This document shows positions 15,932 through 25,151 of a DNA stretch of 64,000 nucleotides, piece by piece; position 1 is the stretch's first letter; each line of letters opens with the position of its first letter. Origin of the DNA: Streptomyces sp. Je 1-369 (GTDB lineage: Bacteria > Actinomycetota > Actinomycetes > Streptomycetales > Streptomycetaceae); NCBI RefSeq assembly GCF_026810505.1, contig NZ_CP101750.1, forward strand, positions 7,118,515 through 7,182,514. Direction: 5' to 3'. The notes beneath the pieces are model-generated. The model made no database searches. It was not told the DNA's origin and was given only the letters and a program-made list of their open reading frames with translations. A program made the position numbers and the translations under genes.

Positions 15932-17039
15932 CCACCAGCTCGTCCGCCGCTCCGTTCACCGGCTGCGGCGTGCCCGTCGCGTCCATCGTGAAGAGGGGGA
16001 CGCCCAGGGAGTCCGCGCGCGTGCGGGCCCCGGACGTGTACCCGGCCAGCGAGAAGAACGCGCACGCCACGGGGGTGTCGACCGCCTCCGTCATCGCGGT
16101 CAGCCACAGGCACTCGATGTCCCGCAGGGTGGTGGGCCGCAGGGCGGGCTCGACCTGCGCCAGCATGCCGCGCGCGGCGATCCGGGACCCGGAGGGCGGG
16201 CGCCGGGCGGCGCTGCGGGTGTTCAGATAGCCGAGCCAGCGCAGGTAGAGCGCGGCCACGGTCACGGCATCGCGCGCGTCGCGGATCGTGACGGGGCGGA
16301 AGGCGGGGCGGGGGCGCGGGGCGGTGCGCGGCAGGGGGATGTGGGAGGGATGGGAGGGGTGGGGGTGACCGGGCGGCGGTGTCGGCGCCTCGCCGGAGCC
16401 GGGAGCCGTTTCCGCGCCGCCGGGCCGCTCACCGGGCGTCGTCTCCGTGCCGCCGGGCCGTTCACCGGGAGCCGTTTCCGTGCCGCCGGGCCGTTCACCG
16501 GGCGGCGGTGTCGGCACCTCGCCGGAGCCGGGAGCCGTTTCCGCGCCGCCGGGCCGTTCACCGGCCGTCGTCTCCGTGCCGCCGGGCCGTTCACCGGGAG
16601 CCGTTTCCGTGCCGCCGGGCCGTTCACCGGGCGGCGGTGTCGGCACCTCGCCGGAGCCGGGAGCCGTTTCCGCGCCGCCGGGCCGTTCACCGGGCGCCGC
16701 TTCCGTGCCGCCGAGCCGCTCACCGGGCGCCACCTCTATCCCCACCTCTGTCCCCGCCCCGGCCTCCGCCCCCGATTCCGCCCCAGCGACCGGAACCCTC
16801 AGCACCGCCCCGCACGGGCAGTCCAGCTCCGGCTGCGGCCAGTGGCCTCCTTCACCGCACGCCTCGCAGCGTGCCGTGATCCACTCCGCCGCCCAAGTCC
16901 GGTCCGTCACGGGCTCCGCCGCCGCGTCCCGTGACACCCGCGGGGTCACGGGGGCGCCGCACGCGCAGGGGTAGGACGGCGGGGCGTACAGATGTTCGCG
17001 CCCGCACTCCGGGCACCGTATCGGCACTGTCGGGATCAT
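15918..17039 (-). CDS. Zinc-ribbon protein with repeat linker and possible Mrr-like domain
   Basis: 373 residues in three parts. The N-terminus carries two Cys4-type motifs: CPEC...CACG near 9-28 and CEAC...CPCG near 58-76. The middle (about 100-225) is a Pro/Gly/Glu/Thr linker of 11-residue repeats (ERPGGTETAPG). The C-terminal 120 residues start with a helical stretch and contain FFSLAGYTSGARTRAD and a hydrophobic strand, which recalls the Mrr/PD-(D/E)XK restriction-endonuclease fold; I could not find a complete D...ExK set, so a nuclease is only a suggestion. ATG 17039 has GGAGAG ten bases upstream. Role unknown. Confidence 0.7.
   Translation of the reverse strand: MIPTVPIRCPECGREHLYAPPSYPCACGAPVTPRVSRDAAAEPVTDRTWAAEWITARCEACGEGGHWPQPELDCPCGAVLRVPVAGAESGAEAGAGTEVGIEVAPGERLGGTEAAPGERPGGAETAPGSGEVPTPPPGERPGGTETAPGERPGGTETTAGERPGGAETAPGSGEVPTPPPGERPGGTETAPGERPGGTETTPGERPGGAETAPGSGEAPTPPPGHPHPSHPSHIPLPRTAPRPRPAFRPVTIRDARDAVTVAALYLRWLGYLNTRSAARRPPSGSRIAARGMLAQVEPALRPTTLRDIECLWLTAMTEAVDTPVACAFFSLAGYTSGARTRADSLGVPLFTMDATGTPQPVNGAADELVATGA
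16368..16740 (-). repeat. Hierarchical in-frame repeats (33-base units)
   Basis: Read on the minus strand, 33-base units encoding ERPGGTETAPG-like peptides are grouped with a SGEVPTPPPG block into a larger period of about 129 bases, present two to three times. The copies are nearly identical, which suggests recent expansion. Confidence 0.9.
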
Positions 17040-17138
17040 CGACACGCCACTCTCCGTCGCCGCAACCGTCACCACCCCCGGTCGCTCCCCATCCTCCACC
17101 CAAGCGATGCCCGGCGGCTGTCAGTTGCCCGATCTCTC

Positions 17139-17168
17139 TTGACGCTGTCCGACGCACCCGCTTACATT
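17139..17168 (+). promoter_or_regulatory. gcl promoter, HrdB-like
   Basis: TTGACG (17139-17144), 18 bases, TACATT (17163-17168). Transcription would start near 17175, giving a leader of about 125 bases before the gcl start. Confidence 0.65.
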
Positions 17169-17170
17169 GC

Positions 17171-17207
17171 TTCCATATAGCAGAACTAAATTTCCACAAT
17201 GCGGAAA
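17171..17207 (+). promoter_or_regulatory. Two IclR-type operator candidates before gcl
   Basis: TTTCCA-CAATG-CGGAAA (17191-17207) is a near-perfect inverted repeat. A weaker copy, TTCCA-TATAG-CAGAA, lies at 17171-17185. The centres are 21 bases apart, two helical turns. The same form recurs twice upstream of hyi. Overlap with the start of transcription fits a repressor. Confidence 0.6.
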
Positions 17208-17300
17208 CAGGAGCTCACCGCGGGGCGCGACGGGAGCCGGATCCGCCAGCCGAATCCGGCAGCCGAAAAGCTGTCGAAGCTGTCGAAGCAGGAGAACCCC

Positions 17301-19088
<1,788 letters not shown>

Positions 19089-19108
19089 CACCGGACGACC
19101 CACTGACT

Positions 19109-19141
19109 GGGGCGGTCCACCCGTGGGGGGTGGGCCGCCCC
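19109..19141 (+). terminator. gcl terminator
   Basis: 13-base stem with one G-U pair (GGGGCGGTCCACC / GGTGGGCCGCCCC) and a seven-base loop, 20 bases after the gcl stop. Confidence 0.8.
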
Positions 19142-19180
19142 TTCGGCGTGCGCGGGGCGTTGTCAGTGGCGCGCGGAACA

Positions 19181-20449
19181 ATGGGCCGCATGCAGATCCG
19201 AGTCGACATGTCGCTGGAGTGGCAGCTCCACGAGATGAGCGGGCAGACGTCCGACGAAGAGGTGCGCACGGCGATCGCCGCCGTCGTAGCGCACATGCAC
19301 GGCGGCAGCAGCCGCAAGCGCCGGGGAGGCAGGGAGCTCGTGCGCCTGCTCGCCCTGGCGCGCGAGACGGCTGCCCGTGCGGGGGAGTGGGAGGCCGTAC
19401 GGCAGCTCCATGACTCTCTCGCCTATGCGGAAGGGCGCATCCTCCGGCAGGACTTCGAAGAGCGCTACCGGCTGTTCCAGGACGGGGTACGTGACGAGTC
19501 GAGCCGGGACTTCCTCGGACGGACCATGTGGGCGACGCACCACTGGATGGTCTCCGCCGCCCGGGAGTTCATGAAGGACCGCCCCGAGGTCACCGCGGCG
19601 GAGCTGGTGGAGCATTTCCGGGCACAGGGCGAGGATGCCCTGTGCCTCGAGGCCCCCGACGACCGTCCTGGGCGTTACGTCATCCCGCGCGGGCGGGCTG
19701 AGATCTCGGTTTGGCTGGAGCGCGTCCTGCGTGACGGCCGCATCGACATCGAGGATCCCACCGAGGCCGCACGGAAGGTCGCGGCCTCGCCTCAGGCGCT
19801 GGCGTTGCTGGCGGCCGACGACAAGGGTCAGCTACTGCTGCAGGCAGCCGAGTTGCAGCGTAGGGCGGCGGGCCTGGAAGTGCTACGCAAGGTCATCAAG
19901 TGCCCTACCGCCCTCGAACGGGACCTTCAGCGCGCTTTGGAGGGCCAGCACTGGATCTTCGGCGGCCGATTCGTCGGCGAGGCGGCCCACCGCAGGCTTG
20001 TGCCGGGCGGCGAGCTGGACATCCCGCTGGTGCGAGGGGACGGAGCGCTGCACATCGTGGAGTTGAAGCGGTCGATGGCGCTGCAGGGGCCGCTGGTGAA
20101 GCGGCACCGGGCGGCCTGGGTGCCTGCGGCGCAGGTGCACGAGGCGGTTGGCCAATCCGTCAACTACCTCGTCGGCCTCGACGAGCACCGTGCCCGTATC
20201 CGCGAGGAGTTCGGCATGGAGACGCGCAGGGCGAGCGCGCTGGTTCTCATAGGACACCCGGACGTACAGCCGGGCGTGCCGGAAGAGGAGATCAATGAAG
20301 CGCTGCGGACCTTCAATTCGTATGTCAGCCGTGTCGAGGTGCTCACCTACAAAGAGCTCGTCGACAACGCGCACCGTTCCCTCGCCGACCCCGCGCAAGC
20401 GGAAGAGAGCCGAGCACGGGACCGTCCGTGCTCGGCTCTCTGGCCTTGA
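19181..20449 (+). CDS. Shedu-family (DUF4263) nuclease with helical N-terminal part
   Basis: 422 residues. The C-terminal half matches the pattern of the DUF4263/Shedu domain, a PD-(D/E)XK nuclease fold used in anti-phage defence: an early Glu (E246), GGELDIPL with D280, HIVELKRS with E294 and K296, then a Gln-rich helix (QVHEAVGQSVNYL). The first 230 residues are helical and unrecognised; Shedu proteins are known to have varied N-terminal sensor parts. No partner gene is adjacent, which suits a single-gene system. ATG 19181 or 19190 may be the start; neither has a strong ribosome-binding site. The last residues are encoded inside a terminator-like hairpin. Defence activity is inference from family. 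Confidence 0.8.
   Translation: MGRMQIRVDMSLEWQLHEMSGQTSDEEVRTAIAAVVAHMHGGSSRKRRGGRELVRLLALARETAARAGEWEAVRQLHDSLAYAEGRILRQDFEERYRLFQDGVRDESSRDFLGRTMWATHHWMVSAAREFMKDRPEVTAAELVEHFRAQGEDALCLEAPDDRPGRYVIPRGRAEISVWLERVLRDGRIDIEDPTEAARKVAASPQALALLAADDKGQLLLQAAELQRRAAGLEVLRKVIKCPTALERDLQRALEGQHWIFGGRFVGEAAHRRLVPGGELDIPLVRGDGALHIVELKRSMALQGPLVKRHRAAWVPAAQVHEAVGQSVNYLVGLDEHRARIREEFGMETRRASALVLIGHPDVQPGVPEEEINEALRTFNSYVSRVEVLTYKELVDNAHRSLADPAQAEESRARDRPCSALWP
20404..20441 (+). terminator. Strong hairpin overlapping the end of the Shedu-type gene
   Basis: Perfect 16-base arms (20404-20419 and 20426-20441) around a six-base loop. The stop codon lies after it, at 20447, so the hairpin encodes the last dozen residues. 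Confidence 0.75.
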
Positions 20450-20789
20450 GACGTGGAGTTGTAGCCGTCCGACCGCGCGCGACTGGCGGAACATGCATAC
20501 GCGCTGCCGGACGGAGTCTGTGGGCCCCCTGCGAGGGGGCGTCGGCGGGGACCGCGGCGGTTGCGATGGACCGGGGGTTCCCCTCCCTCAGGTCGAGAAG
20601 GGAGCCCGTCGGACCTTTACCACCGCACTGGCTCGCAGAGCCGCCGCGGACCCGTGCCTGTCCGCCGGAGCGGACTGCCCGCGGTGCGCACGGGACCACC
20701 CCTCATCCGGGTCCGTGGCGGTGCGGGCTCAGCACCGGTGGGTCGACCTCCCGTCAACCCACCGGCGCAGCCTCGGAGTTGCTGCGGAA
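20450..20789. other. 340-base gap without a recognised gene, rich in hairpins
   Basis: No reading frame here has protein-like composition. Inverted repeats include CCGTCCG/CGGACGG (20465-20471 with 20508-20514), GCCCCC-TGCGA-GGGGGC (20524-20540) and CTCCCT/AGGGAG further on. A structured RNA is possible but GC-rich sequence forms such stems by chance. Confidence 0.4.
20735..20765 (-). terminator. Probable katA terminator
   Basis: CCGGTGGGT (20735-20743) and ACCCACCGG (20757-20765) form a nine-base stem with a 13-base loop, 25 bases beyond the katA stop. Confidence 0.6.
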
Positions 20790-22247
20790 CTAGTCCTCGC
20801 GCAGCGCGCGGACCGCTTCCTCGACGCGCTTGCCGTAATCGGCGTCGGCGGCGTGGAAGTGGGCCAGGTTCTTCTCGATGACGTCGTCGCGGGAGACCTG
20901 CGAGAGGCCACCGGCGATGTTCGCCACCAGACGGGACTTCTCGTCCTCGGACATCAGGCGGTAGAGCTCACCGGCCTGGAAGAAGTCGTCGTCCTTGGTG
21001 TGGGTCGCGGCCTCGTGCGTGCCGGTGTAGCCCGCGATCGCGAGCGGCGCCGCCAGCGGCTGACCCGTCTCGACGGGGCCGTCGTACGAGTTGGGCTCGT
21101 AGTTCTTGCGGTCACGGCCGTACGCGTTGGACGCCATCAGGCCGTCGCGGCCGTAGTTGTCGGCCTTCGTCGCCTTGGGCGCGTTCACCGCGAGCTGCGT
21201 GTGGTTGACGCCCAGGCGGTAGCGGTGCGCGTCCGCGTAGGCGAACAGGCGGCCCTGGAGCATCTTGTCGGGGGACGGACCGATGCCGGGAACGAAGTTG
21301 TTCGGGGAGAAGGCTGCCTGCTCCACCTCGGCGAACACGTTGTCCGGGTTGCGGTCCAGGACCAGGCGGCCCACACGCTGCAGAGGGTAGTCCTTGTGCG
21401 GCCACACCTTGGTGAGGTCGAACGGGTTGAAGCGGTAGTCGGCCGCCTCCGCCGCAGGCATGATCTGCACGTGCAGCGTCCAGGACGGGTTCACGCCGCG
21501 CTCGATGGCCTGGAGCAGGTCCGTCTGGTGCGAGTTGGGGTCCTTGCCCGCGGTCTCGGCGCCCTGCTCGGCGGAGAGGCTGCGGATGCCCTGGTTGGTC
21601 TTGAAGTGGTACTTGACGAAGAAGGCCTCGCCCTTGGCGTTCGTCCACTGGTAGGTGTGCGAGCCGTAGCCGTTCATGTGGCGGTACGAGGCGGGGATGC
21701 CGCGGTCGCCCATGAGCCAGGTGATCTGGTGCGTCGCCTCGGGGGCGTGCGCCCAGAAGTCCCAGACGTTGTCCGGCTCCTGCTTGCCCGTGAACGGGTC
21801 GCGCTTCTGGGAGTGGATGAAGTCGGGGAACTTCAGCGGGTCCTTGATGAAGAAGACCGGCGTGTTGTTGCCGACGAGGTCGTAGTTGCCCTCTTCGGTG
21901 TAGAACTTCAGCGCGAAGCCACGGGGGTCACGGACGGCGTCCGCGCCACCGAGGTTGTCGGCCACGGTCGAGAAGCGCAGGAAGACCTCGGTGCGCTTGC
22001 CGAGCTCGCTGAGGAAGTCGGCGTGGGTGAAACCGGTGACGTCGTCGGTCACCTCGAAGTAGCCGTACGCACCGGAGCCGCGTGCGTGCACGACCCGCTC
22101 CGGGATGCGCTCACGGTTGAAGCGGGCGAGCTTCTCCAGCAGGTGCTGGTCCTGGAGGAGGATCGGGCCACCGACGCCGGCGGTGGCGGAGTTCTGGTTG
22201 TCGGCGACGGGGGCGCCGGACTCGGTCGTAAGCACGCGCTTCGACAT
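20790..22247 (-). CDS. katA: Monofunctional haem catalase, small-subunit (clade 3) type
   Basis: Breaks down H2O2 to water and oxygen. The 485-residue length fits clade 3 catalases. H54 in [12 protein letters not shown] is the distal catalytic histidine, N127 in [11 protein letters not shown] is the distal asparagine, and the proximal haem tyrosine is in [17 protein letters not shown] 22247 is well placed. In this setting it probably removes the peroxide made by uricase: its promoter shares an 18-base element with that of the uricase operon 2.8 kb away. No OxyR or CatR/Fur gene is next to it. Confidence 0.96.
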   Translation of the reverse strand: MSKRVLTTESGAPVADNQNSATAGVGGPILLQDQHLLEKLARFNRERIPERVVHARGSGAYGYFEVTDDVTGFTHADFLSELGKRTEVFLRFSTVADNLGGADAVRDPRGFALKFYTEEGNYDLVGNNTPVFFIKDPLKFPDFIHSQKRDPFTGKQEPDNVWDFWAHAPEATHQITWLMGDRGIPASYRHMNGYGSHTYQWTNAKGEAFFVKYHFKTNQGIRSLSAEQGAETAGKDPNSHQTDLLQAIERGVNPSWTLHVQIMPAAEAADYRFNPFDLTKVWPHKDYPLQRVGRLVLDRNPDNVFAEVEQAAFSPNNFVPGIGPSPDKMLQGRLFAYADAHRYRLGVNHTQLAVNAPKATKADNYGRDGLMASNAYGRDRKNYEPNSYDGPVETGQPLAAPLAIAGYTGTHEAATHTKDDDFFQAGELYRLMSEDEKSRLVANIAGGLSQVSRDDVIEKNLAHFHAADADYGKRVEEAVRALRED

Positions 22248-22284
22248 CGTGACCTTCCGTGCTGTGACTGCTGAGGTGTTCGGA

Positions 22285-22325
22285 GCGTAAGGACCCCTGA
22301 ACTGCTACGTCAACAGTTTGTTGAA
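22285..22325 (-). promoter_or_regulatory. katA promoter with TCAACA-AAC-TGTTGA operator
   Basis: On the minus strand: TTCAACAAACTGTTGACG (22325-22308) contains a perfect inverted repeat TCAACA/TGTTGA whose right arm runs into the -35 box TTGACG; after 17 bases comes TTACGC as -10. The same 18 bases stand in the same position in the uricase-operon promoter at 25071. Confidence 0.75.
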
Positions 22326-22417
22326 GTTGATGATGGAGTTCCGGGCCGCGGCGACGCCTGGGCGCGACAGGACAGGTGTCAGCGCCGCCACGGCCCGGAA
22401 GTTCGAGAGGAGCTCTT

Positions 22418-22431
22418 GCCGCAGGTGCGGC
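22418..22431 (-). terminator. glxR terminator
   Basis: Directly after the glxR stop on the minus strand, GCCGC-ACCT-GCGGC is followed by AAGAGC. A longer stem, TTCCGGGCCG (22339-22348) with CGGCCCGGAA (22391-22400), lies further downstream and may reinforce it. Confidence 0.55.
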
Positions 22432-23322
22432 TTAGAGCTCGGCGCCCGAGAGGCGCTCGACGGAGCGCAGCAGGGCGGAGTGGTCGAGGCCGCCGTCACC
22501 CTGCGTGCGCAGCGAGGCGACGAGCTGGGCGACGACCGCGCCGACGGGCAGGGCCGCACCGACGTTGCGGGCGGCGTCGGTGACGATGCCCATGTCCTTG
22601 TGGTGCAGGTCGATCCGGAAGCCGGGCTTGAAGTCCCGGTTCAGGAAGTTGTCCTTCTTGCGGGTCAGCACGGTCGAGCCCGCAAGCCCCCCGTTCAGGA
22701 CGTCGAGCGCGGCCTTCAGGTCCACACCGGACTTCTCCAGGAAGACCACGGCCTCGGCGCACGCCTGGATGTTGACGGCGACGATGAGCTGGTTGGCGGC
22801 CTTCACGGTCTGGCCCGAGCCGTGCGGACCGCACAGCACGATGGTCTTGCCCAGAGCGTCGAGGAGCGGCTTGGCCTCGTCGAAGTCGGCCTGCTCGCCG
22901 CCGACCATGATGGAGAGCACGGCCTCGATCGCGCCGGCCTCGCCACCGGAGACGGGGGCGTCCAGGACGCGCAGCCCCTTCTCCTTGGCGGCCTTGGCCA
23001 GGTCCACGGAGGTCTGCGGGGTGATCGACGACATGTCGACGATCAGCGCACCGGACTTCGCGTTCTCCAGGATGCCGTCAGGACCGTACGCGATGGCCTC
23101 GACCTGCGGGGAGGCGGGCACCATCGTCACGACGACGTCGGCGTCCTTGACGGCCTCGGCGATGGACTCGGCGACCGTGCCGCCGGCCGCGGCCAGCCGG
23201 TCCAGCTTGTCCTGCTCGAGGGTGAAGCCGGTGACGGAGTAACCCGCCTTGATCAGGTTCTCGGACATGGGCGAGCCCATGATGCCGAGGCCGATCCACG
23301 CGATCTTGGGAAGGTTGCTCAT
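22432..23322 (-). CDS. glxR: Tartronate semialdehyde reductase (2-hydroxy-3-oxopropionate reductase)
   Basis: NAD(P)H-dependent enzyme that reduces tartronate semialdehyde to D-glycerate, the step after Gcl. It is a 296-residue member of the beta-hydroxyacid dehydrogenase family. The Rossmann motif is IGLGIMGSPMSENL near 7-20, the substrate-binding signature is DAPVSGGEAGA near 117-127, and the catalytic lysine is in GSGQTVKAANQLIV (about 168-180). ATG 23322 has GGAGAG upstream. It lies 51 bases after hyi, with which it almost certainly forms an operon. Confidence 0.94.
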   Translation of the reverse strand: MSNLPKIAWIGLGIMGSPMSENLIKAGYSVTGFTLEQDKLDRLAAAGGTVAESIAEAVKDADVVVTMVPASPQVEAIAYGPDGILENAKSGALIVDMSSITPQTSVDLAKAAKEKGLRVLDAPVSGGEAGAIEAVLSIMVGGEQADFDEAKPLLDALGKTIVLCGPHGSGQTVKAANQLIVAVNIQACAEAVVFLEKSGVDLKAALDVLNGGLAGSTVLTRKKDNFLNRDFKPGFRIDLHHKDMGIVTDAARNVGAALPVGAVVAQLVASLRTQGDGGLDHSALLRSVERLSGAEL

Positions 23323-23373
23323 GAGGGTGTCTCTCCTACTGCTCAAGCGTGTCGTACGTCGATGAGTGGGCGC

Positions 23374-24201
23374 TCAGCGCTCGGCGGGCAGCCAGCCGAA
23401 GGCCTCGGCGCTCGGGGCGTCGCCCGGCTTGTACTCCAGGCCGACCCAGCCCTCGTAACCCGCCTTCTTGAGCTGGTCGAGAAGGCCTTCGAGGGGGAGC
23501 GAGCCGGTGCCGGGGGCGCCGCGCCCGGGGTTGTCCGCGATCTGCACGTGGCCGGTCTTGGCCACGTACTGCTCGATGACCGACGGGAGGTCCTCGCCGT
23601 TCATGGACAGGTGGTACAGGTCCATGAGGAACTTGGCGTTGCCGAGCCCCGTGGCCGCGTTCACCTTGTCCACGATCTCAATCGCCTTGGGGGCGCTCAC
23701 GATCGGGCAGAGCGGCGACTCGGGCTTGTTCAGCGCCTCGATCAGCAGGATCGCGCCGACGCGGTCGGCCTCGCGGGCCGCTAGCACCAGGTTCTCCAGG
23801 GCGAGTTCGTCCTGGACGGCCGGGTCCACGCCGTCGACGCGGTTGCCGTACAGCGCGTTCAGCGCCGTGCAGCCGAGCGACTTCGCGAAGTCCGCCGCCA
23901 CCGCGAGGTTGGCGCGGAACTTCGCGCTCTCCTCGCCCGGGATCGACAGGGCGCCGCGGTCCGGGCCCGGCAGCTGACCGGCGTAGAAGTTCAGGCCCAC
24001 CAGCTGCACGCCCGCGTCCTCGATCGCCTTCTTCAGGGCGTCGAGCTCGGACTGCTCGGGGGTGGGGGCGTCGACCCAGGGCCACCACAGCTCGACCGCG
24101 CCGAAGCCCGCCTTCGCGGCGGCCGCGGGGCGCTCAAGGAGCGGGAGCTCGGTGAAGAGGATCGACAGGTTCACATTGAAGCGCTGGTCGGAGTATCCCA
24201 T
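23374..24201 (-). CDS. hyi: Hydroxypyruvate isomerase
   Basis: Interconverts hydroxypyruvate and tartronate semialdehyde. The 275-residue TIM-barrel protein of the xylose-isomerase-like family has the expected metal and substrate residues: E in GAVELWWPW, E in LLIEALN, D in FLMDLYHL, H in TGHVQIADNPGRG and the late E in WVGLEYKPG. It is first in the hyi-glxR operon; its promoter region holds two palindromes of the same form as those at gcl, so the three genes are probably co-regulated. Confidence 0.94.
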   Translation of the reverse strand: MGYSDQRFNVNLSILFTELPLLERPAAAAKAGFGAVELWWPWVDAPTPEQSELDALKKAIEDAGVQLVGLNFYAGQLPGPDRGALSIPGEESAKFRANLAVAADFAKSLGCTALNALYGNRVDGVDPAVQDELALENLVLAAREADRVGAILLIEALNKPESPLCPIVSAPKAIEIVDKVNAATGLGNAKFLMDLYHLSMNGEDLPSVIEQYVAKTGHVQIADNPGRGAPGTGSLPLEGLLDQLKKAGYEGWVGLEYKPGDAPSAEAFGWLPAER

Positions 24202-24216
24202 GGGGCTTCCGCGCTC

Positions 24217-24274
24217 CTTCCGTATTGCGGAAGTTCATTTCTGTCTGGTGGAAGACTGCCTCCGATCTGCGGAA
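24217..24274. promoter_or_regulatory. Two IclR-type operator candidates between hyi and the small-protein pair
   Basis: CTTCCG-TATTG-CGGAAG (24217-24233) is a perfect palindrome with six-base arms; CTCCG-ATCTG-CGGAA (24260-24274) is a near copy. Their centres are 42 bases apart, four helical turns. Together with the gcl sites they give the consensus TTCCR-NNNTG-CGGAA. The position can serve both divergent genes. Confidence 0.65.
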
Positions 24275-24327
24275 GCTGTCAAGAGGGAGCTGCCGAAAAT
24301 TCCGACGGCGGCATTAGGTTGTTGAGC

Positions 24328-24597
24328 GTGCGATTGAGAGTGGAGTTCACGACCGAACCCTTCGATCTCGACGAGGCCCCCGCGCATGCGGTGGTGGCTC
24401 GTGAGGTCATTCAGGGGGCCCCGCTGGACACCGTGGACGTAGGTCCGTTCGGCAATACGGCCGAGGGCGACGTCGACGCGGTGCTGACTGCCGTCGATGC
24501 GATGCTGCGTCGGTCCCTGGGGGCGGGCGCGACCCGCGTCTCGCTCCAGGTCAACGTGATCGGCGAGCCGGTGGACCCGGGGGAGGCGGATAAGTGA
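24328..24597 (+). CDS. Small protein resembling the MTH1187/YkoF thiamine-binding fold
   Basis: 89 residues with alternating strand-helix pattern: RLRVEFTTEPFDL, then AREVIQGAPLDTVDVGPFGNT, then VDAMLRRSLGAGATRVSLQVNVIGE. This resembles the small ferredoxin-like proteins named thiamine-binding (MTH1187/PF01910). The ligand is not certain. GTG 24328 is chosen over TTG 24319 because RLRVEF begins the first strand. The stop overlaps the start of the next gene (GTGA), so the two are coupled. Divergent from hyi across the IclR-type sites. Confidence 0.6.
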   Translation: MRLRVEFTTEPFDLDEAPAHAVVAREVIQGAPLDTVDVGPFGNTAEGDVDAVLTAVDAMLRRSLGAGATRVSLQVNVIGEPVDPGEADK

Positions 24598-24971
24598 CCA
24601 GCTTCGGGGACGACCCCTTCGTCACCGCGGTGAAACCGCTGGTGTACGCCATGGGCGGCGAGATGGTGCCGCCCGATCAGGCGGGGGTCGACGACGTCGT
24701 GCTCGCCTGGGAGGGCGAGGACGTGGTGGCCGTACGCCTGCCGCAGCTCGCCGACTCGCTGGACCACATTCTGCTCGCCCTGGAGCGGAAGCAGGGCCGA
24801 CCCCTGTCCGAGCTGGACCGCAAGGCGAAACAGGAGGTCGTGCGGATACTGGAGGCGCGCGGCGCGTTCTCCGTCCGGCATGGCGTCGAGACGGTGGCGG
24901 GCGCGCTCGGCGTCAGCCGCTTCACCGTTTACAACTACCTGAACAGGGAGAACGCCGCCAAGAGCGAGTAA
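24594..24971 (+). CDS. Small helix-turn-helix protein (DauR/YheO-type HTH)
   Basis: 125 residues. The C-terminal 55 residues match the HTH_22 type (LSELDRKAKQEVVRILEARG, then a helix-turn-helix ending in VSRFTVYNYLNR), as in DauR/YheO regulators; the usual PAS-like N-terminal domain is replaced by about 65 residues with no clear match. Coupled to the preceding small protein, so the two may act together as sensor and regulator. It stands just upstream of the uricase operon and is a candidate regulator of it, but that is inference. Confidence 0.7.
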   Translation: MTSFGDDPFVTAVKPLVYAMGGEMVPPDQAGVDDVVLAWEGEDVVAVRLPQLADSLDHILLALERKQGRPLSELDRKAKQEVVRILEARGAFSVRHGVETVAGALGVSRFTVYNYLNRENAAKSE

Positions 24972-24978
24972 TTCACCC

Positions 24979-25001
24979 CGTGGGCCACCCCTTGGCCCAC
25001 G
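24979..25001 (+). terminator. Terminator after the HTH gene
   Basis: CGTGGGCCA-CCCCT-TGGCCCACG, perfect nine-base stem, seven bases after the stop. It separates the small-protein pair from the uricase operon. Confidence 0.75.
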
Positions 25002-25070
25002 CCCGTGGTCACGCTGTGCGGCCGAGCCGTCACCCGAATTGCCGGGTGGCGGCTTCTTTGTTCAAGTTAT

Positions 25071-25111
25071 TTCAACAAACTGTTGACGCGCTGTTGTTGA
25101 AGGTCTTAGCT
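25071..25111 (+). promoter_or_regulatory. Uricase-operon promoter with operator shared with katA
   Basis: TTCAACAAACTGTTGACG (25071-25088) holds the inverted repeat TCAACA-AAC-TGTTGA running into the -35 TTGACG; 17 bases later TTAGCT (25106-25111) is the -10. A further TGTTGAA lies at 25095-25101. The first gene starts at 25152, so the leader is about 35 bases. Confidence 0.75.
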
Positions 25112-25151
25112 GTTCCGCAGCCCGTCCAGCACAAGGCCACGGAGGCTCCCC

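Noticed and set aside
16368..16740. Possible CRISPR array or integron-like repeats
   Set aside because: Direct tandem repeats in frame with a protein gene, no spacers, no cas genes nearby.
17199..17300. ATG at 17199 as gcl start
   Set aside because: It lies inside the operator palindrome and adds 34 residues foreign to the family; ATG 17301 has AGGAG.
20295..22274. 659-residue plus-strand reading frame
   Set aside because: It is antisense to katA, whose catalytic residues are all present; the frame's composition (long Val/Arg/Gly runs) is that of a high-GC shadow.
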